Assembly: GCF_963675165.1 (NCBI RefSeq)
Contig: NC_087387.1
Span: 2,221,501 to 2,285,500 of the forward strand
Direction of reading: 5' to 3'
Source of the DNA: Halichondria panicea
Lineage: Eukaryota; Porifera; Demospongiae; Suberitida; Halichondriidae
DNA length: 64,000 nt
The notes below the pieces were generated by a model. The model searched no databases, was not told the DNA's origin, and saw only the letters and a list, made by a program, of their open reading frames with translations. The position numbers and the translations under genes were made by a program. This document shows positions 37,119-47,604 of this stretch, one piece after another (the first letter of the stretch is position 1; every line of letters starts with the position of its first letter).

Positions 37119-38090
37119 CTGACTCCTATATAGTTGATAGTTCATACTTGATATTTCAAATGCGTAGTTGGTAGTTTGCAGTTGCTACTAGATAGTTCAA
37201 ATGCGTAGTTGGCAGTCGGTAGTTGGCAGTTGGCAGTTGGCAGTTGGTAGTTGGCAGTTGGTAGTTGGGAGTTGGCAGTTGGGAGTTGGAAGTTGGAAGT
37301 TGGCAGTTGGGAGTTGGTAGTTGACAGTTGGGAGTTGGTAGTTGGTAGTTGTCAGTTGGGAGTTGGTAGTTGTCAGTTGGTAGTTGGTAGTTGTCAGTTG
37401 GCAGTTGGGAGTTGGCAGTTGGCAGTTGGGAGTTGGGAGTTGGCAGTTGGGAGTTGGCAGTTGGGAGTTGGCAGTTGGTAGTTGTCAGTTGGTAGTTGTC
37501 AGTTGGTAGTTGGTAGTGGCATGCAGTTGGGAGTTCGTAACCTTTAAACTTTGCAATAGCTTGCTTTTATGTAAGTTAAAATTATGATACTGACACCAAT
37601 AGATATCTAGCTGGAGCCTAAGTCTAAGACGGCAATATTAATCTTTACATGTTATATGTACACATCTAGGTAGGGAGGTAATTTCAAGTCTAATCCCCAT
37701 GCACCTATATTCCCGGATCCCAGTAGGGAGGGGGGGGGGAGGGCATTATAAAAACAGGTTTTGCATGGCACTCTTAATTAAGGCCATTTAAAGTTATGGT
37801 TAAAAAATTAGAGGCAGTGCAAAGATCTACATACAACATTTGCTAACTGGCGTAGAAGATATAGTCTTTACTGGCCTCAGACGGCACTAATGTGTGTCCA
37901 CTAATTAAGTAGGGCTTGTACCCATCAATGAAAGCTTAGAGAAACAGGTTTTGTAGAATAATTCCTGGCATTAGTTTGTTGCGAAGTTTAAAGGTCACGA
38001 ACTACCAACTGCCAACTACCAACTACCAACCACCAACTGCCAACTATCACTGCCAACTACCAACTAGGAGCAGCACTCAAGGCCACCGTA
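37119..38090. mobile_element. inverted-repeat element built from a 7-bp minisatellite, copy 2
   Basis: Direct tandem neighbour of copy 1 with the same layout: AGTTGGN heptamer array (about 37200-37530), a middle homologous to copy 1 (AACCTTTAAACTTTGCAA, GCATGGCACT, GAGGCAGTGCAAAGAT), a short inverse array (about 37998-38066) and the right end AGGCCACCGTA. Its left terminus is not a clean TIR, suggesting tandem duplication or nested insertion. Confidence 0.7.
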
Positions 38091-38340
38091 GCATTCCAAG
38101 TAAGCAAAACTAAGCATAACTCGAGAACGAAGCATTATTTTGCAAATCCATGAATTAAAATCCAAGTAAACATGACTAGAAGCCTATAGAAACTCTTACT
38201 TGCACTTGATTCATCCTTGAGCAGCTGTAGCAGTCTACACACACACACACACGCACGCACGCACGCACACACACACACACACCCTACACACACACACACA
38301 CACCCTACACACACACACACACACACACACACACCATAGA
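38090..38340 (+). repeat. dispersed repeat family A, copy 3 (partial) with CA tract
   Basis: Begins GCATTCCAAGTAAGCAAAAC and runs to TTGAGCAGCTGTAGCAGTCT. A CA/CGCA microsatellite at about 38237-38335 follows. The left part seen in copy 1 is missing, replaced by the minisatellite element. Confidence 0.75.
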
Positions 38341-39415
38341 TACTGTACACTCCGTGGATGTGAAACACTTCCGCCCACTACCAAAAGTCCTGAAACACTC
38401 ATTGCAACGGATGACACGGACCCAGTATCCGGAATTCCGTATAGTATACGGAATCTACTGCATGTGGATACAATAATAACAGTAACTACGTGTGAGTGAT
38501 AGGATAACTGAAGCTCCCAGTCCAAGTTCTTCCAGTGCTAACTGATTCTCTGCGCAGGGAGAGCCAAGAGAGATGTTCATGAATGAAAGTGGAAATGCAG
38601 AAATCATATTGGAACCTGATCTAGCTACATGTACACTGCTGATTTAATTTTTGTGATGACATTGTATATATAGCACAGCATGTATGCACACAGAATATTA
38701 TATAGGCAGGCATCCATGTACGGAGATAGACTTAGTAATAGACAACTAAATGGACAACTAAAACCGATTTAAAGTTGAAGGAGGATTCTTCTTCGTCTTA
38801 TCGCTACTTGTGCTCGTACACTTGTTTGTTAGTCTTGCATCAGGGAATAATTATGCTCCTTTCCGCTTCCTTTGGTGATAGAGCATTACCTAAATTAAAA
38901 AAGTATGTTAGTAATAATAATTTACTCAGGCCGCTGTTGTACGATCATGTATGCATTATCATCATACAGTACATTTGTATGAGTAAACATGTTCACCACA
39001 AAAAAACACGCTTTCCTGAAATAACAAAACATTTACTGAGGGTCAAAATATTTATACCCTATAATAGTGCCGCTAGCAATGTATATTATAGTGGCTTGCT
39101 CAGCCCTCAGCCCCCCCCCCCTTCTTGATGGCAATCGATTCCACCATGGAGCGTTTGACTATAATAATGGTGTTAGATCGAGACTACTTTCTTCTTTGTT
39201 GGGTGGGAAGCTGAGTATCCGTAGTTGAGAACTCCTGATTGTCAGGGTGTTTAGCAGGATCCGGTACCTGCGGTGAGCCGTGTATAATTTTAAAGTGCTC
39301 TTTGCTTGCTTGCTGTAGGGAGGTGCACTTATATCTCCCATGGCTGTGATGGGTGGCGACCATCGTTTAAGGCCATTACTATCAAGACATGTAGGTTTGC
39401 CAATACCGCCTACCC
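38341..39415. other. intergenic, no gene seen
   Basis: No exon recognised. There is a C run at about 39109-39121. Short frames at 38775-39128 and 39159-39341 have no recognisable content. Confidence 0.35.
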
Positions 39416-39960
39416 TGCCATTTTATTGAGTTTGCTGCCAGTTACCATAACCCGCCTTTTGTCGGTGCCATTTTCTGAGTTTGCCCTGCACTTTTTCCTA
39501 AATGTTGTTGAGTTTGCCATACCCCTCCTGTTGTTGGTACCATTTGTTGAGTTTGCCATAGCTATACCCTACTGAGTTTTGCTGCGTTTGCCATACTCAG
39601 AGTTTTTCATACCTGCGAACTTTGCGAGATACCTGTGGTGCGTGCAGGAGCAGTTCATAAAGTGTACTGTGGCTCTTTGCTTGCTGAGGTGTATATTGTG
39701 TTTGATTGACCTGCCCCGACATTTATTTTGGGGGATGGGCCCAGGGGGGTATATATGCCATACCCCGCTACTTGAGGTTAACTTGCAATACCAGGGTTTG
39801 CCACACCCTACTCGGCTATATTTGTTGAGTGTGTTGCCATTTGTTGAGTTTGCATTTGCTATACTCTGGTTTATTAGTATGCCATTTGTTGGGTTTTGCC
39901 ATACCCGCCATTATTGTGCCTCGGTGCGCATGCGCAAGCGAGGTATACTTTATGTATTGA
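39416..39960. repeat. degenerate GTTGAGTTTGCCATACC repeats
   Basis: Loose repeats of TTGTTGAGTTTGCCATACCC spaced irregularly. Related to the tandem array at 41378. The plus-strand frame over them is repeat translation. A CCTCGGTGCGCATGCGCAAG end of family A lies at about 39916. Confidence 0.6.
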
Positions 39961-39972
39961 GTAGAGTAGAAG

Positions 39973-40558
39973 AGGGTATTATGAGATGGAACCAATTATG
40001 AGACAGCTGTTTAAAACGGGAGTGCTTCAGCTATTCTGTCTGCAGTTAATAGCACTACCACTCTAGTATTTTTTTCCAAAAGAAATTTGGAGTTGTATGC
40101 TTGTGTTGACAGAGATACCACAATAGTTTGTTTAAGTACAGAATTTAATTGGAAAAAACATTTTTAATTGACCAAATTTAAGTGGGTGCCAAATGTTTGT
40201 AGTAAAATTCACTAGGTATCAGTTAAAACAGGAGTAACTGTTTTTATAGGCAAAATAATCACTATATTTTAATATCAAAAAGTTCCAGATATGTTAGAAC
40301 AGCCAATTAGCGTTAAAATTAATTAATTGCAATGGTGTCTCGTAAATACCCCCCCCTGTCTCATAATACCCAAACCACTTTGAACACTAAAATGCTAGCA
40401 TTAGCTGCAAACAAAGCACTGTCACTAATTTTTTTGCTTACATGCAAAGCATATTGACCATAATAGTTAGTGAACAGGCTATTTAGCTCCCTCAAGATTA
40501 CTGCAAGACAGGGGGGTCAGACACATTTAGAGGTCTCATAATACCCCCCTTGTACTCT
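39973..40558. mobile_element. possible element ended by GGGTATTATGAGA / TCTCATAATACCC
   Basis: GGGTATTATGAGATGG at the left is mirrored near 40535-40550 by TCTCATAATACCCCC. Another TCTCATAATACCC lies at about 40358. The interior has no coding content. Confidence 0.4.
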
Positions 40559-40559
40559 A

Positions 40560-40930
40560 TGTTTGTGTGTGTGTGTGTCAGTGTAGACTGCTACAGCTGT
40601 TCAAGGATCAATGAAGTGCAAGTAAGAGTTTCTCTATAGGCTTCTAGTCATGTTTTCTTGGATTTGCAAAATAATCAGTGCTTCGTTCTCGAGTTATGCC
40701 TAGTTTTGCTTACTTGGAATGCCAGAGCATGTATCCAAACTTGTTTACCGAGTGTTGCTACTCTGCGAAGTAGTTAGCTCTGAACTAGAACGCTAGCTAT
40801 TGGTAGCTGCAAGAGTGAGAAGAGAGCTGCAAGGCTCTGCTGATGGCAGTCATGACAGAGACAATTAATTTTAGACTTGAACTTTTTAACAACAATCTTG
40901 GTCGATCATTACCCACTCTGAGTTTGCATG
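40560..40930 (-). repeat. dispersed repeat family A, copy 4 (inverted)
   Basis: GTGTGTGTG tract, AGACTGCTACAGCTG, ATAATCAGTGCTTCGTTCTC, CTAGTTTTGCTTACTTGGAA and CTATTGGTAGCTGCAAGAGT, the reverse complement of copy 1. Confidence 0.75.
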
Positions 40931-41377
40931 CAGCAAAAATGTTCACCAGACCAGGCAAAGCAGCCTCCCACCACCACATGGTTTTTTTAAAAATTGATGA
41001 GGCCATGAGGGGTCACTAATCACTCTTCATTATGCTGACAATGCAATATTTCGGTACACAACCATTACATCATCAGTAATCGGTTTCTAATTTGCCGTGT
41101 GGGCTGCGCTGGGTGTAACTCATTAATTGTAGACCACTGCCTAATATACAGTGGGTGTGGCTCATTAATTTAGGCCACACCTAACAAATAATGAATAATG
41201 AACTTTTGGGGGAAGGCTAAAAGTGATGAGGGGGCTGATGAGAAATTACTGATCTAGTCTGCCTGGTATAATAGCTTTGCGTCTCCTGCGGTGCTTTCAT
41301 TTGCTGGGTTTGCCACGCCCTGCCAGTTGTTGCGTTTGCTATAGTCGGCATTTATTAACATGCACACTCGGCAGTTT

Positions 41378-41575
41378 GTTAGTATGCCATTTGTTGGGTA
41401 TGCCATCACCCTGGCATTTGTTGGGTCTGCCATCACCCTGCCATTTGTTGGGTATGCCATCACCCTGGGTCTGCCATTACCCTGGCATTTGTTGGGTATG
41501 CCATCACCCTGGCATTTGTGGGTATGCCATCACCCTGCCATTTGTTGGGTCTGCCATCACCCTGCCATTTGCTGT
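41378..41575. repeat. 28-bp tandem repeat array
   Basis: About seven copies of a 28-bp unit read GCCATTTGTTGGGTATGCCA and then TCACCCTG, with small indels. Looser relatives continue to about 41920. Frames on both strands are repeat translation. Confidence 0.85.
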
Positions 41576-42554
41576 GTTTGCCGTACCTTGTTGAGTTGGC
41601 CGCTGTCCGTGGAGCGACATGACATGTACTGTATATAGCTAGGTACTTAACTACGTATAAAGCATTTGATCCTACACCACCTTGGCAGTGGTTTGCTATA
41701 CCCTGCCATTGTTGAGTTTGCCATACTCTGTTGCTATTTGTTGAGTTTGCCATACTCATACTCTTATCTGTTTGAGTCCATGCAGCGACATGATCATTAT
41801 AGGTATTGTCTATACAGGTATACGAATAAAGCATCTATATGCACGTACATAGGCTTACTCTGTTGCTATGTTGATTTTGCCATACTCTGTTGCTACTTGT
41901 TGAGTTTGCCATACTCTCCATGCAGCGACATGATATAATTTATTAATTTATTGTCTATAGCTACACTGTCTATAGCTACACTGAGCATGAGGTACGTATA
42001 AGGCATGGTTAGCGACTATATGTATTGATCCTACACCACCTTGGCAGTCAATTGTGCCCCTGATTTTTCACATTCATATTAGAATGGAGAGGGGTTATCG
42101 ACGCGCCAGCTGCGGTGGTGTCTAAGTAACTTTTGGCTAAAGGCTTAGGTGTTCTGTACCTGCCAACTGAGGGGGGGGGGTCCATGGCCGATGACCGGGC
42201 ACTAATCGGTAGAGAGAATTGGTAGACAGAAGATGAATGAATGAATGAATGATGGACGTCTGATATGCTCACAAAGTGACTGCTAATAGTTCTGAGACTG
42301 CCACGAGGCTTCAACTTTAGTGCACATGCGTTGAGATGAGTGACGTCATTGCGGCCTGCTCCTTGTTGTTAACCCCATTTAATATGCTATTAAATTCCAT
42401 TTATAGACTACATCGCCGCATGCGCACCGAGGCATAACAAGTGCTCTGCTTGTGGGAGTGGCTAGGCATTGTAAGGGAAGCCAACACAATTACGTGACTG
42501 GTTTTCACTGCGTGTGTTTGATAGCACTCTAGTCTAGCTATATAGCTGAAAGAA
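41576..42554. other. intergenic; caspase gene 5' flank
   Basis: More degenerate TTGAGTTTGCCATACTC repeats to about 41920, an ATGA run near 42236-42254, and a family A end (GCATGCGCACCGAGGCATAA) at about 42419-42438. No exon. Confidence 0.4.
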
Positions 42555-43347
42555 ATGATGCAGTATGGTGCTCTTTCAGAAGGAGATATATGTGTGAGGA
42601 GGACTATTGACGAGAACCCTGTGGCCAAAGGGCTGGCCATTGTAGTAGCTAGTCAGGAGAGCCGAGCCTTTCCCAATGCTATTCTCGAAGGAGTCACGAT
42701 TGATTTTCAGAATACCTGCTCAGCTTTTAGATTATTAAGATATGCTGTACTGCCATTGCTGAATGCCACTGAAAAGATGATTACAGATGTTGTCCAAGCT
42801 GTCCCGAAATGCTTTCCCATATGTGGTGATAACGATCCTCGATACAAGCGAATTGTATTTTATTTTGCTGGGCATGGAGACAATAATGTTCAAGTTCATA
42901 CACATGATGGAGAAATTAATGTAGATCGAAAAATTATTTGGCCTCTCTTGCCAGAAAACTGTCCAAATTTGAGGCACATACCGAAATTGTTTTTCATTGA
43001 TGCGTGTCGTGGTGAAGGTACAGATATAGCCATACCTAGAGGAGGGGGTAATATCTTTTCTCGTGTGTCAGGTATGGCTAACTACCTTGTCGTGCGGTCC
43101 ACTTTGCCGACTATGAAAGCATTCGAGCAAAGCAATCGTCGTGGAGGTTTTTGGACTCAGGCGTTTGTAGAGCAGCTTATTAGCCCAACCAATAAAGGAA
43201 GGGATATTGGGTACATTCTCATTGAGATAAACCGTCAGGTGAATAGGTTATTCAACTCCCAAAATGTTCTGTGCACTCAACAAGCGATTACTGAGAGCAC
43301 ACTCCTTGATCACGTCTTCTTCCTGGATGAAGCTCAGGAGCTTGAAG
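42555..43347 (+). CDS. caspase catalytic exon
   Basis: Single exon holding the whole protease. The p20-like part begins KGLAIVVASQES (residue about 25). The His sits in an AGHG context, as in paracaspases and metacaspases, and the Cys in DACRG, close to the animal caspase QACRG. A possible interdomain cleavage region is GEGTDIAIPRGG. The p10-like part ends with LDHVFFLDE. Two ATGs are adjacent (42555 and 42558). Read on without splicing, the frame stops at 43358; the GAAG/GTACAG donor lies at 43347/43348. Confidence 0.9.
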
Positions 43348-46300
43348 GTACAGAATAATTGGAGCTTTGGTGATCACAGTTCAATCCATTGTGCATTGTA
43401 TTTCAGAACTGGCAAGTACAGCATACACTTGGAGCAGTTGTCAGCCTGGTTTGCCTGGTAAGTGTATGTTACTGCATGTGTCAGTGCATGAGCACACATA
43501 TTTACGTGATCGTATACAGTGTATTAATAGAATTAACCTGGTTTGTTTCATACCAGTAGGTTCGCATTCAGCTGGCTCCATTCCTGGTGCATTCCCACCT
43601 CCAGCATTTTACAGAGGTATATTATAGAGGCAAATCCTTTTAATGAGTTATATAGTTATTGACAAGAATGGATCGTAGGCCGGTATCTGGAGATTAATTA
43701 ATTAAGCTAGTGCATGTTTTAATTTCCCCAATACAGGTCTATTTGGGTCTACAGCCTCAGAACTGCCTACGTCCTTCTCTCTACCAGCAAGAGTTATACC
43801 GAGTGCTGCAGCAGTAGCGAGTGGAACCTCTGAAATAGTGAATCCTTTGGTACTAGTATCAGACCCAGTGTCCCAGTCTGATGCTATAGAAGATGTCATG
43901 TCACAATTACAGGAAGGTACGTATACTGAAGTTATTCTTTCCCTCTACCCAAAGTAGACTAAGCTCATACACATTCATGCCCAATCAATTTATAAACATG
44001 CTGCCTCAATTCTGCATGGATTACTATAATAGTTTTAGCAGACACAAAATAATTATACTGGCACACAACAGACTACTATAGCCTGTGGCCGCCTATTATG
44101 TGGCTTGGGTTAATAGAGCTATTGGTACAAGTAAAGTGCTGTAGGTACCGTGTATGCTTGATCAGGAGCCGCGGCTACTAACTGTTTCATTTTACTGGAA
44201 GAGGAGGCTACAATTCGAGAGAGGCCACTGTTCAAGAGCGACGTTTATTAGCTCTAGTTTGTCATCAAAAGTTATTTTCACCTGCAAAAACTTGAACTCT
44301 GCATGCCATGAGAAAGTCTTTGTGAAACACTAACAAGCAGTATCTAGTATAGTACATGTAGCTAGCTGCTAGTGTTAATAATAACTTTTTCTGGCTGCCA
44401 CGTGCAAAAATGCTAGAGTCAAAGTTCACTGAAGCTACTATTTGAGAGCGGCTACTAAATGGTTCATTTTGCTAGCAAAGGAGGCTACTATATGAGAGCG
44501 GCCTCTGATCGAGCGTATACGGTACTTTAATTACCCTGTGCGGGCATTGCGCGCAGCAGGGGTAGAGTGATTGGTGTGTGGACACAAATATGAGCTGTTT
44601 GAGCAAAATATACACTTTTATGGATTGCTGTATATAACTGCTAATGTGGCAGTGGTTGAAAAATAATAGGCTACTTATAGTAGGAACTTGTAGGCGATCT
44701 TCAAAGGCGACAAAAAACACTGTGTTCTAATCGTTGCTTTATGATTCACGATAATTTCCCATAATGAAGTCATTACAGTAAAACGTTATCGTATCCGTTT
44801 TGCCGCTGTGCGATGAAGCTCAACGCACAAGGTGAATGCTCTATTAGTATATCTTGTTTCTGGACCAATTGCCTCGAGGCGTCGCCGCGCACGAAGGGTA
44901 CGGTAAAGCTGACTGTGTGTGTGTGTGTGTATTCCAGCTGTAACTGCTCAACGGTTGTAATGCAGCGAAAACTAACCGCTTCTATAGGCTTCTAGCCACG
45001 TTCTCATGGATTTTATTCGTGGATAAGCGCTAGCTTTTTGTTAGGTACAAGAGTCAGAAAAGAGCTGTACTGCCAGAGTGCAGCAGCCGTTGCGAACGTT
45101 AGCGGATACGCCCCTTTTTCTGCACATGCACATTCAATCTCACGTGTGTGAGATCCTGACACGTGAGATCCTGAAACAAAATACAATTCTTTTCGTGGGG
45201 TTCTGGTAAGCCACGAAACACGTACTACAATTCTTGTTACCATGTAGATACACAACTCTTTCTTAAACCCCTTTCTCATTGACAGGAAATCAGGGTGTCA
45301 TACAGGATTTTGAAGTAGAGGGGGGAAATAAGAAAAGTAACCAGAAAATTTTGCTAAAAAAAGGTCAACTGTTATTTCATAGTATGTAAAATTGCCAGCT
45401 ATGGACCCTCAGTCAGCAAAAAAGGGGGGGGAAATTGGAGATAGGGGGGGGATATCCCCCCTTTCCCCCCTGTATTACACCCTGGAAATGTGAACTTTTA
45501 CATTGTAAATCTACATGTTCCTATGTTTCCATTAATTAAGCTCCTCTCCTATATATAAAGACTGTGTGGTGTGAACAAATTGCAATCAACAATAATAACG
45601 TAACATATACAAAGCAACCTCTTCTATAGCACTCCTAATAGTTTTTGAGCGAAAGAAAAACATGGCGAGAGCCATTACTCACCGCAATAGCACAGTGAAT
45701 TTGAGAATCGATGTATACAAGTCTAGCCTCATTCCCGGCCCTCTTTTCTCTAATAGGTTAAAAAGAGGGCCTGGTACCAATAGTGCGCATGCGCTTCAAA
45801 TTACCCAGAATATGCATGTGGAATCGTACTATGACCGTAAAACCTTAGTAAATGAATGCACCGCAGGTGCTGATGCCTCAGTAGAGGTGCCAAAGCTACA
45901 TAATATATAAAGATGAATTTGACGAACATGTTTTGCAATTTTGCTGCATGCAGGAACCACAGGGAACTCAGAGAGTGGGTAATGATTGTTGTTAAAAACG
46001 GTCGATGCCAAAATTTCAAGCCTAAGATTAATCCGGGCTGCATCAGTAGAGCCTTGTGGCTCTCTCTCTTAAGCTCACTGTTGCAGCTACCAATAGCTAG
46101 CGTTCTAGTGCAGAGCTAACTACTAACTAGAGTAGCAACACTCCATGGACAAGTTTTGCTACGCACTCTTCTGAAAAGGCTGCAATGGCATTCCAAGTAA
46201 GCAAAACTAGGCGTAACTCGAGAACGAAGCATTATTTTGCAAATCCAAGTAAACATGACTAGAAGCCTATAGAAACTCTTGCTTGCACTTGATTGATCCT

Positions 46301-47604
46301 TGAGCAGCTGTAGCAGTCTACACACACACGCATGCACACTCATGCACACACGCACACACTACCGTGTACCTCGCTTACGCATGCACACCGAGGCATAATT
46401 ATACGGTAGACTAGTCCGTTTACTAACAATATGTTCCATAATACTTTATGTTCATGACTGAGCTGTGAAGCTGTGGCTTAAACCATCTATTGCGTTGGTC
46501 TAGAAGGCTTGAACACTAGTCTGAGACAGAAGAGGCTCTCATCTACGTCTACGATGGTCCCATAGCCGGGTTGTCTGTCTTCGTAAGTAGCAGTTAGGAA
46601 GCACTATACACTTCCTGTAGCCTGTACAGATCCAAGCTACCTGACTACACAGCCATCACAGAGGTAGATGAAAGCCTTCTAGAACAATGCAATAGAAAGC
46701 TAAACTGCTTTACATAGATAGAAAAATAGATTAAAGAAAGAGAAAGGGGATTGAGTAAATTAACGCATGTGCACTATCGCACATGTAATAGGTACATAGG
46801 CCGTGTTATTTCCCCTTCCTGCATGTCTAGCTATTAGAAAAAAATCGGGACCGAGGCTAATACAAGTCTTACGTGTATAGTGCTGATAAGCTAGGAAAGT
46901 CTTGTGCTGTCATGTGTGCCAAATAAGATTAGTAGTTATTTTACATCTATACTGCCCCTCCTCCCTCCCTCCCCCGGCCATATAGTATGGCCACCCTGTT
47001 CTTTACACTGGGGAAAACGCTGATCTTAACAACTCTCTAATATAAATTTGTAACATATCGTATAGGCCCTGATCAGGAATTGGAAATATCTCCATTTGAA
47101 AATTATCCTCGAAGTACAACAATACCCGGTCATTATAAACAGAAAGTTAACCGTTTCTTCCAAGAGAACGGTATTAACCCCACATATGAATATCTATATG
47201 GCAGTGAAACTGGTCCCACTCAATACCGATGCACCGTACGCTACACAATATGCGGAGAATCCAAAGAAGTCGATAGTGTACATTACTACTTGAGCAAAGG
47301 AGATGCTAAAGAACAAGTTGCTAAGCTGGTACTTGAGAGAGAAAATGTTGCACCAATAGTCAGTAAAGGAATCAGTCCACCTTCCAACAAGATATGGAAG
47401 TCTAAACTGAAGGAATATTGTGACAAGAACAAGGTTGTCCTCCCTTCTTATTGCACCGTTCCAACTGAAAATGGGTTCAAATCGACGTTCACGTTGTTTG
47501 GTCAAGATATTAAAGGAAAAGAGTGTAAGAGCAAACAAGAAGCTGAACAGAATGTGGCCCACCAAGCATGGCTGAGTCTTGAACATAATAATGAGTACAC
47601 GTAA
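42555..47604 (+). CDS. caspase with two C-terminal double-stranded-RNA-binding domains
   Basis: Five exons (42555-43347, 43407-43457, 43557-43616, 43737-43916, 47066-47604) give 540 residues. Exon 1 is a peptidase C14 caspase fold. p20 has the catalytic His in VFYFAGHGD (about residue 102) and the Cys in FFIDACRG (about residue 152). p10 has YLVVRSTLPT and GGFWTQAFVEQL. There is no prodomain. Three small exons form a Ser/Ala/Pro-rich linker. Exon 5 carries two dsRBD-like domains. The second (KSKLKEYCDKNKVVLPSY, FKSTFTLFGQ, KSKQEAEQNVAHQAW) is canonical; the first is more diverged. All four junctions are GT-AG in phase 1, which supports one gene, but the last intron is 3.1 kb and the join is inferred. 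A dsRNA-activated death protease is a reasonable guess. Confidence 0.72.
44146..44524. mobile_element. inverted-repeat element, TACCGTGTATGC family
   Basis: Left TACCGTGTATGCTTGATCAG is mirrored by right GATCGAGCGTATACGGTA. Inside are direct repeats of GGCTACTAACTGTTTCATTT and AGGAGGCTACTATATGAGAG types. It shares only the TACCGT tips with the TACCGTATA family. Confidence 0.65.
45291..45484. mobile_element. CAGGG-ended element with 5-bp duplication GAAAT
   Basis: CAGGGTGTCATACAGG at the left is mirrored by CCTGTATTACACCCTG at the right. GAAAT precedes and follows the element, a 5-bp target duplication. The interior has G-rich and C-rich runs. hAT5-like by inference. Confidence 0.8.
45850..46398 (+). 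repeat. dispersed repeat family A, copy 5
   Basis: CACCGCAGGTGCTGATGCCT, GAGAGTGGGTAATGATTGTT, CAGCTACCAATAGCTAGCG, GGCGTAACTCGAGAACGAAG, TTGAGCAGCTGTAGCAGTCT, and the end GCATGCACACCGAGGCATAA, collinear with copy 1 at 25955. Confidence 0.8.
46487..46695. mobile_element. short inverted-repeat element
   Basis: CTATTGCGTTGGTCTAGAAG and GCTT at the left are mirrored by AAGCCTTCTAGAACAATGCA and ATAG at the right. No coding content. Confidence 0.6.
47066..47604 (+). CDS. exon encoding two dsRNA-binding domains
   Basis: The acceptor ATCGTATAG at 47065 leaves phase 1, matching the donor at 43916. Domain 1 (about 47128-47335): YKQKVNRFFQENGINPTYEY, GPTQYRCTVRYTICGES, then GDAKEQVAKLVLE, which keeps the helix-strand-helix order but lacks the basic KK of strong binders. 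Domain 2 (about 47392-47580) has PSYCTV, FKSTFTLFG and KSKQEAEQNVA, where the KSKQEAE basic helix is the typical dsRNA contact. The stop is at 47602-47604. If not part of the caspase gene, a start at the ATG 47080 would give a 174-residue dsRBD protein. Confidence 0.85.

Larger units (their letters stand above)
43917..47065 (+). other. 3.1-kb last intron of the caspase-dsRBD gene
   Basis: Contains inverted-repeat elements at 44146-44524, 45291-45484 and 46487-46695, and family A copy 5. No extra exon is recognised, though a short one could be hidden. Confidence 0.5.

Noticed and set aside
36365-37481. Long frames of LPTANYQ and VGSWELA repeats on both strands
   Set aside because: They are translations of the 7-bp minisatellite in two orientations, not proteins.
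41254-41834. Frames with repeated GYAITLAFVGSAITLPF-type peptides
   Set aside because: Translated 28-bp tandem repeat; open on several frames at once because 28 is not a multiple of three.
45291-45484. Possible extra exon of the caspase gene after GACAG at 45284
   Set aside because: The sequence is a CAGGG-ended element with a clear GAAAT duplication.
47194-47586. 130-codon minus-strand frame
   Set aside because: Antisense to the dsRBD exon and without any recognisable domain.
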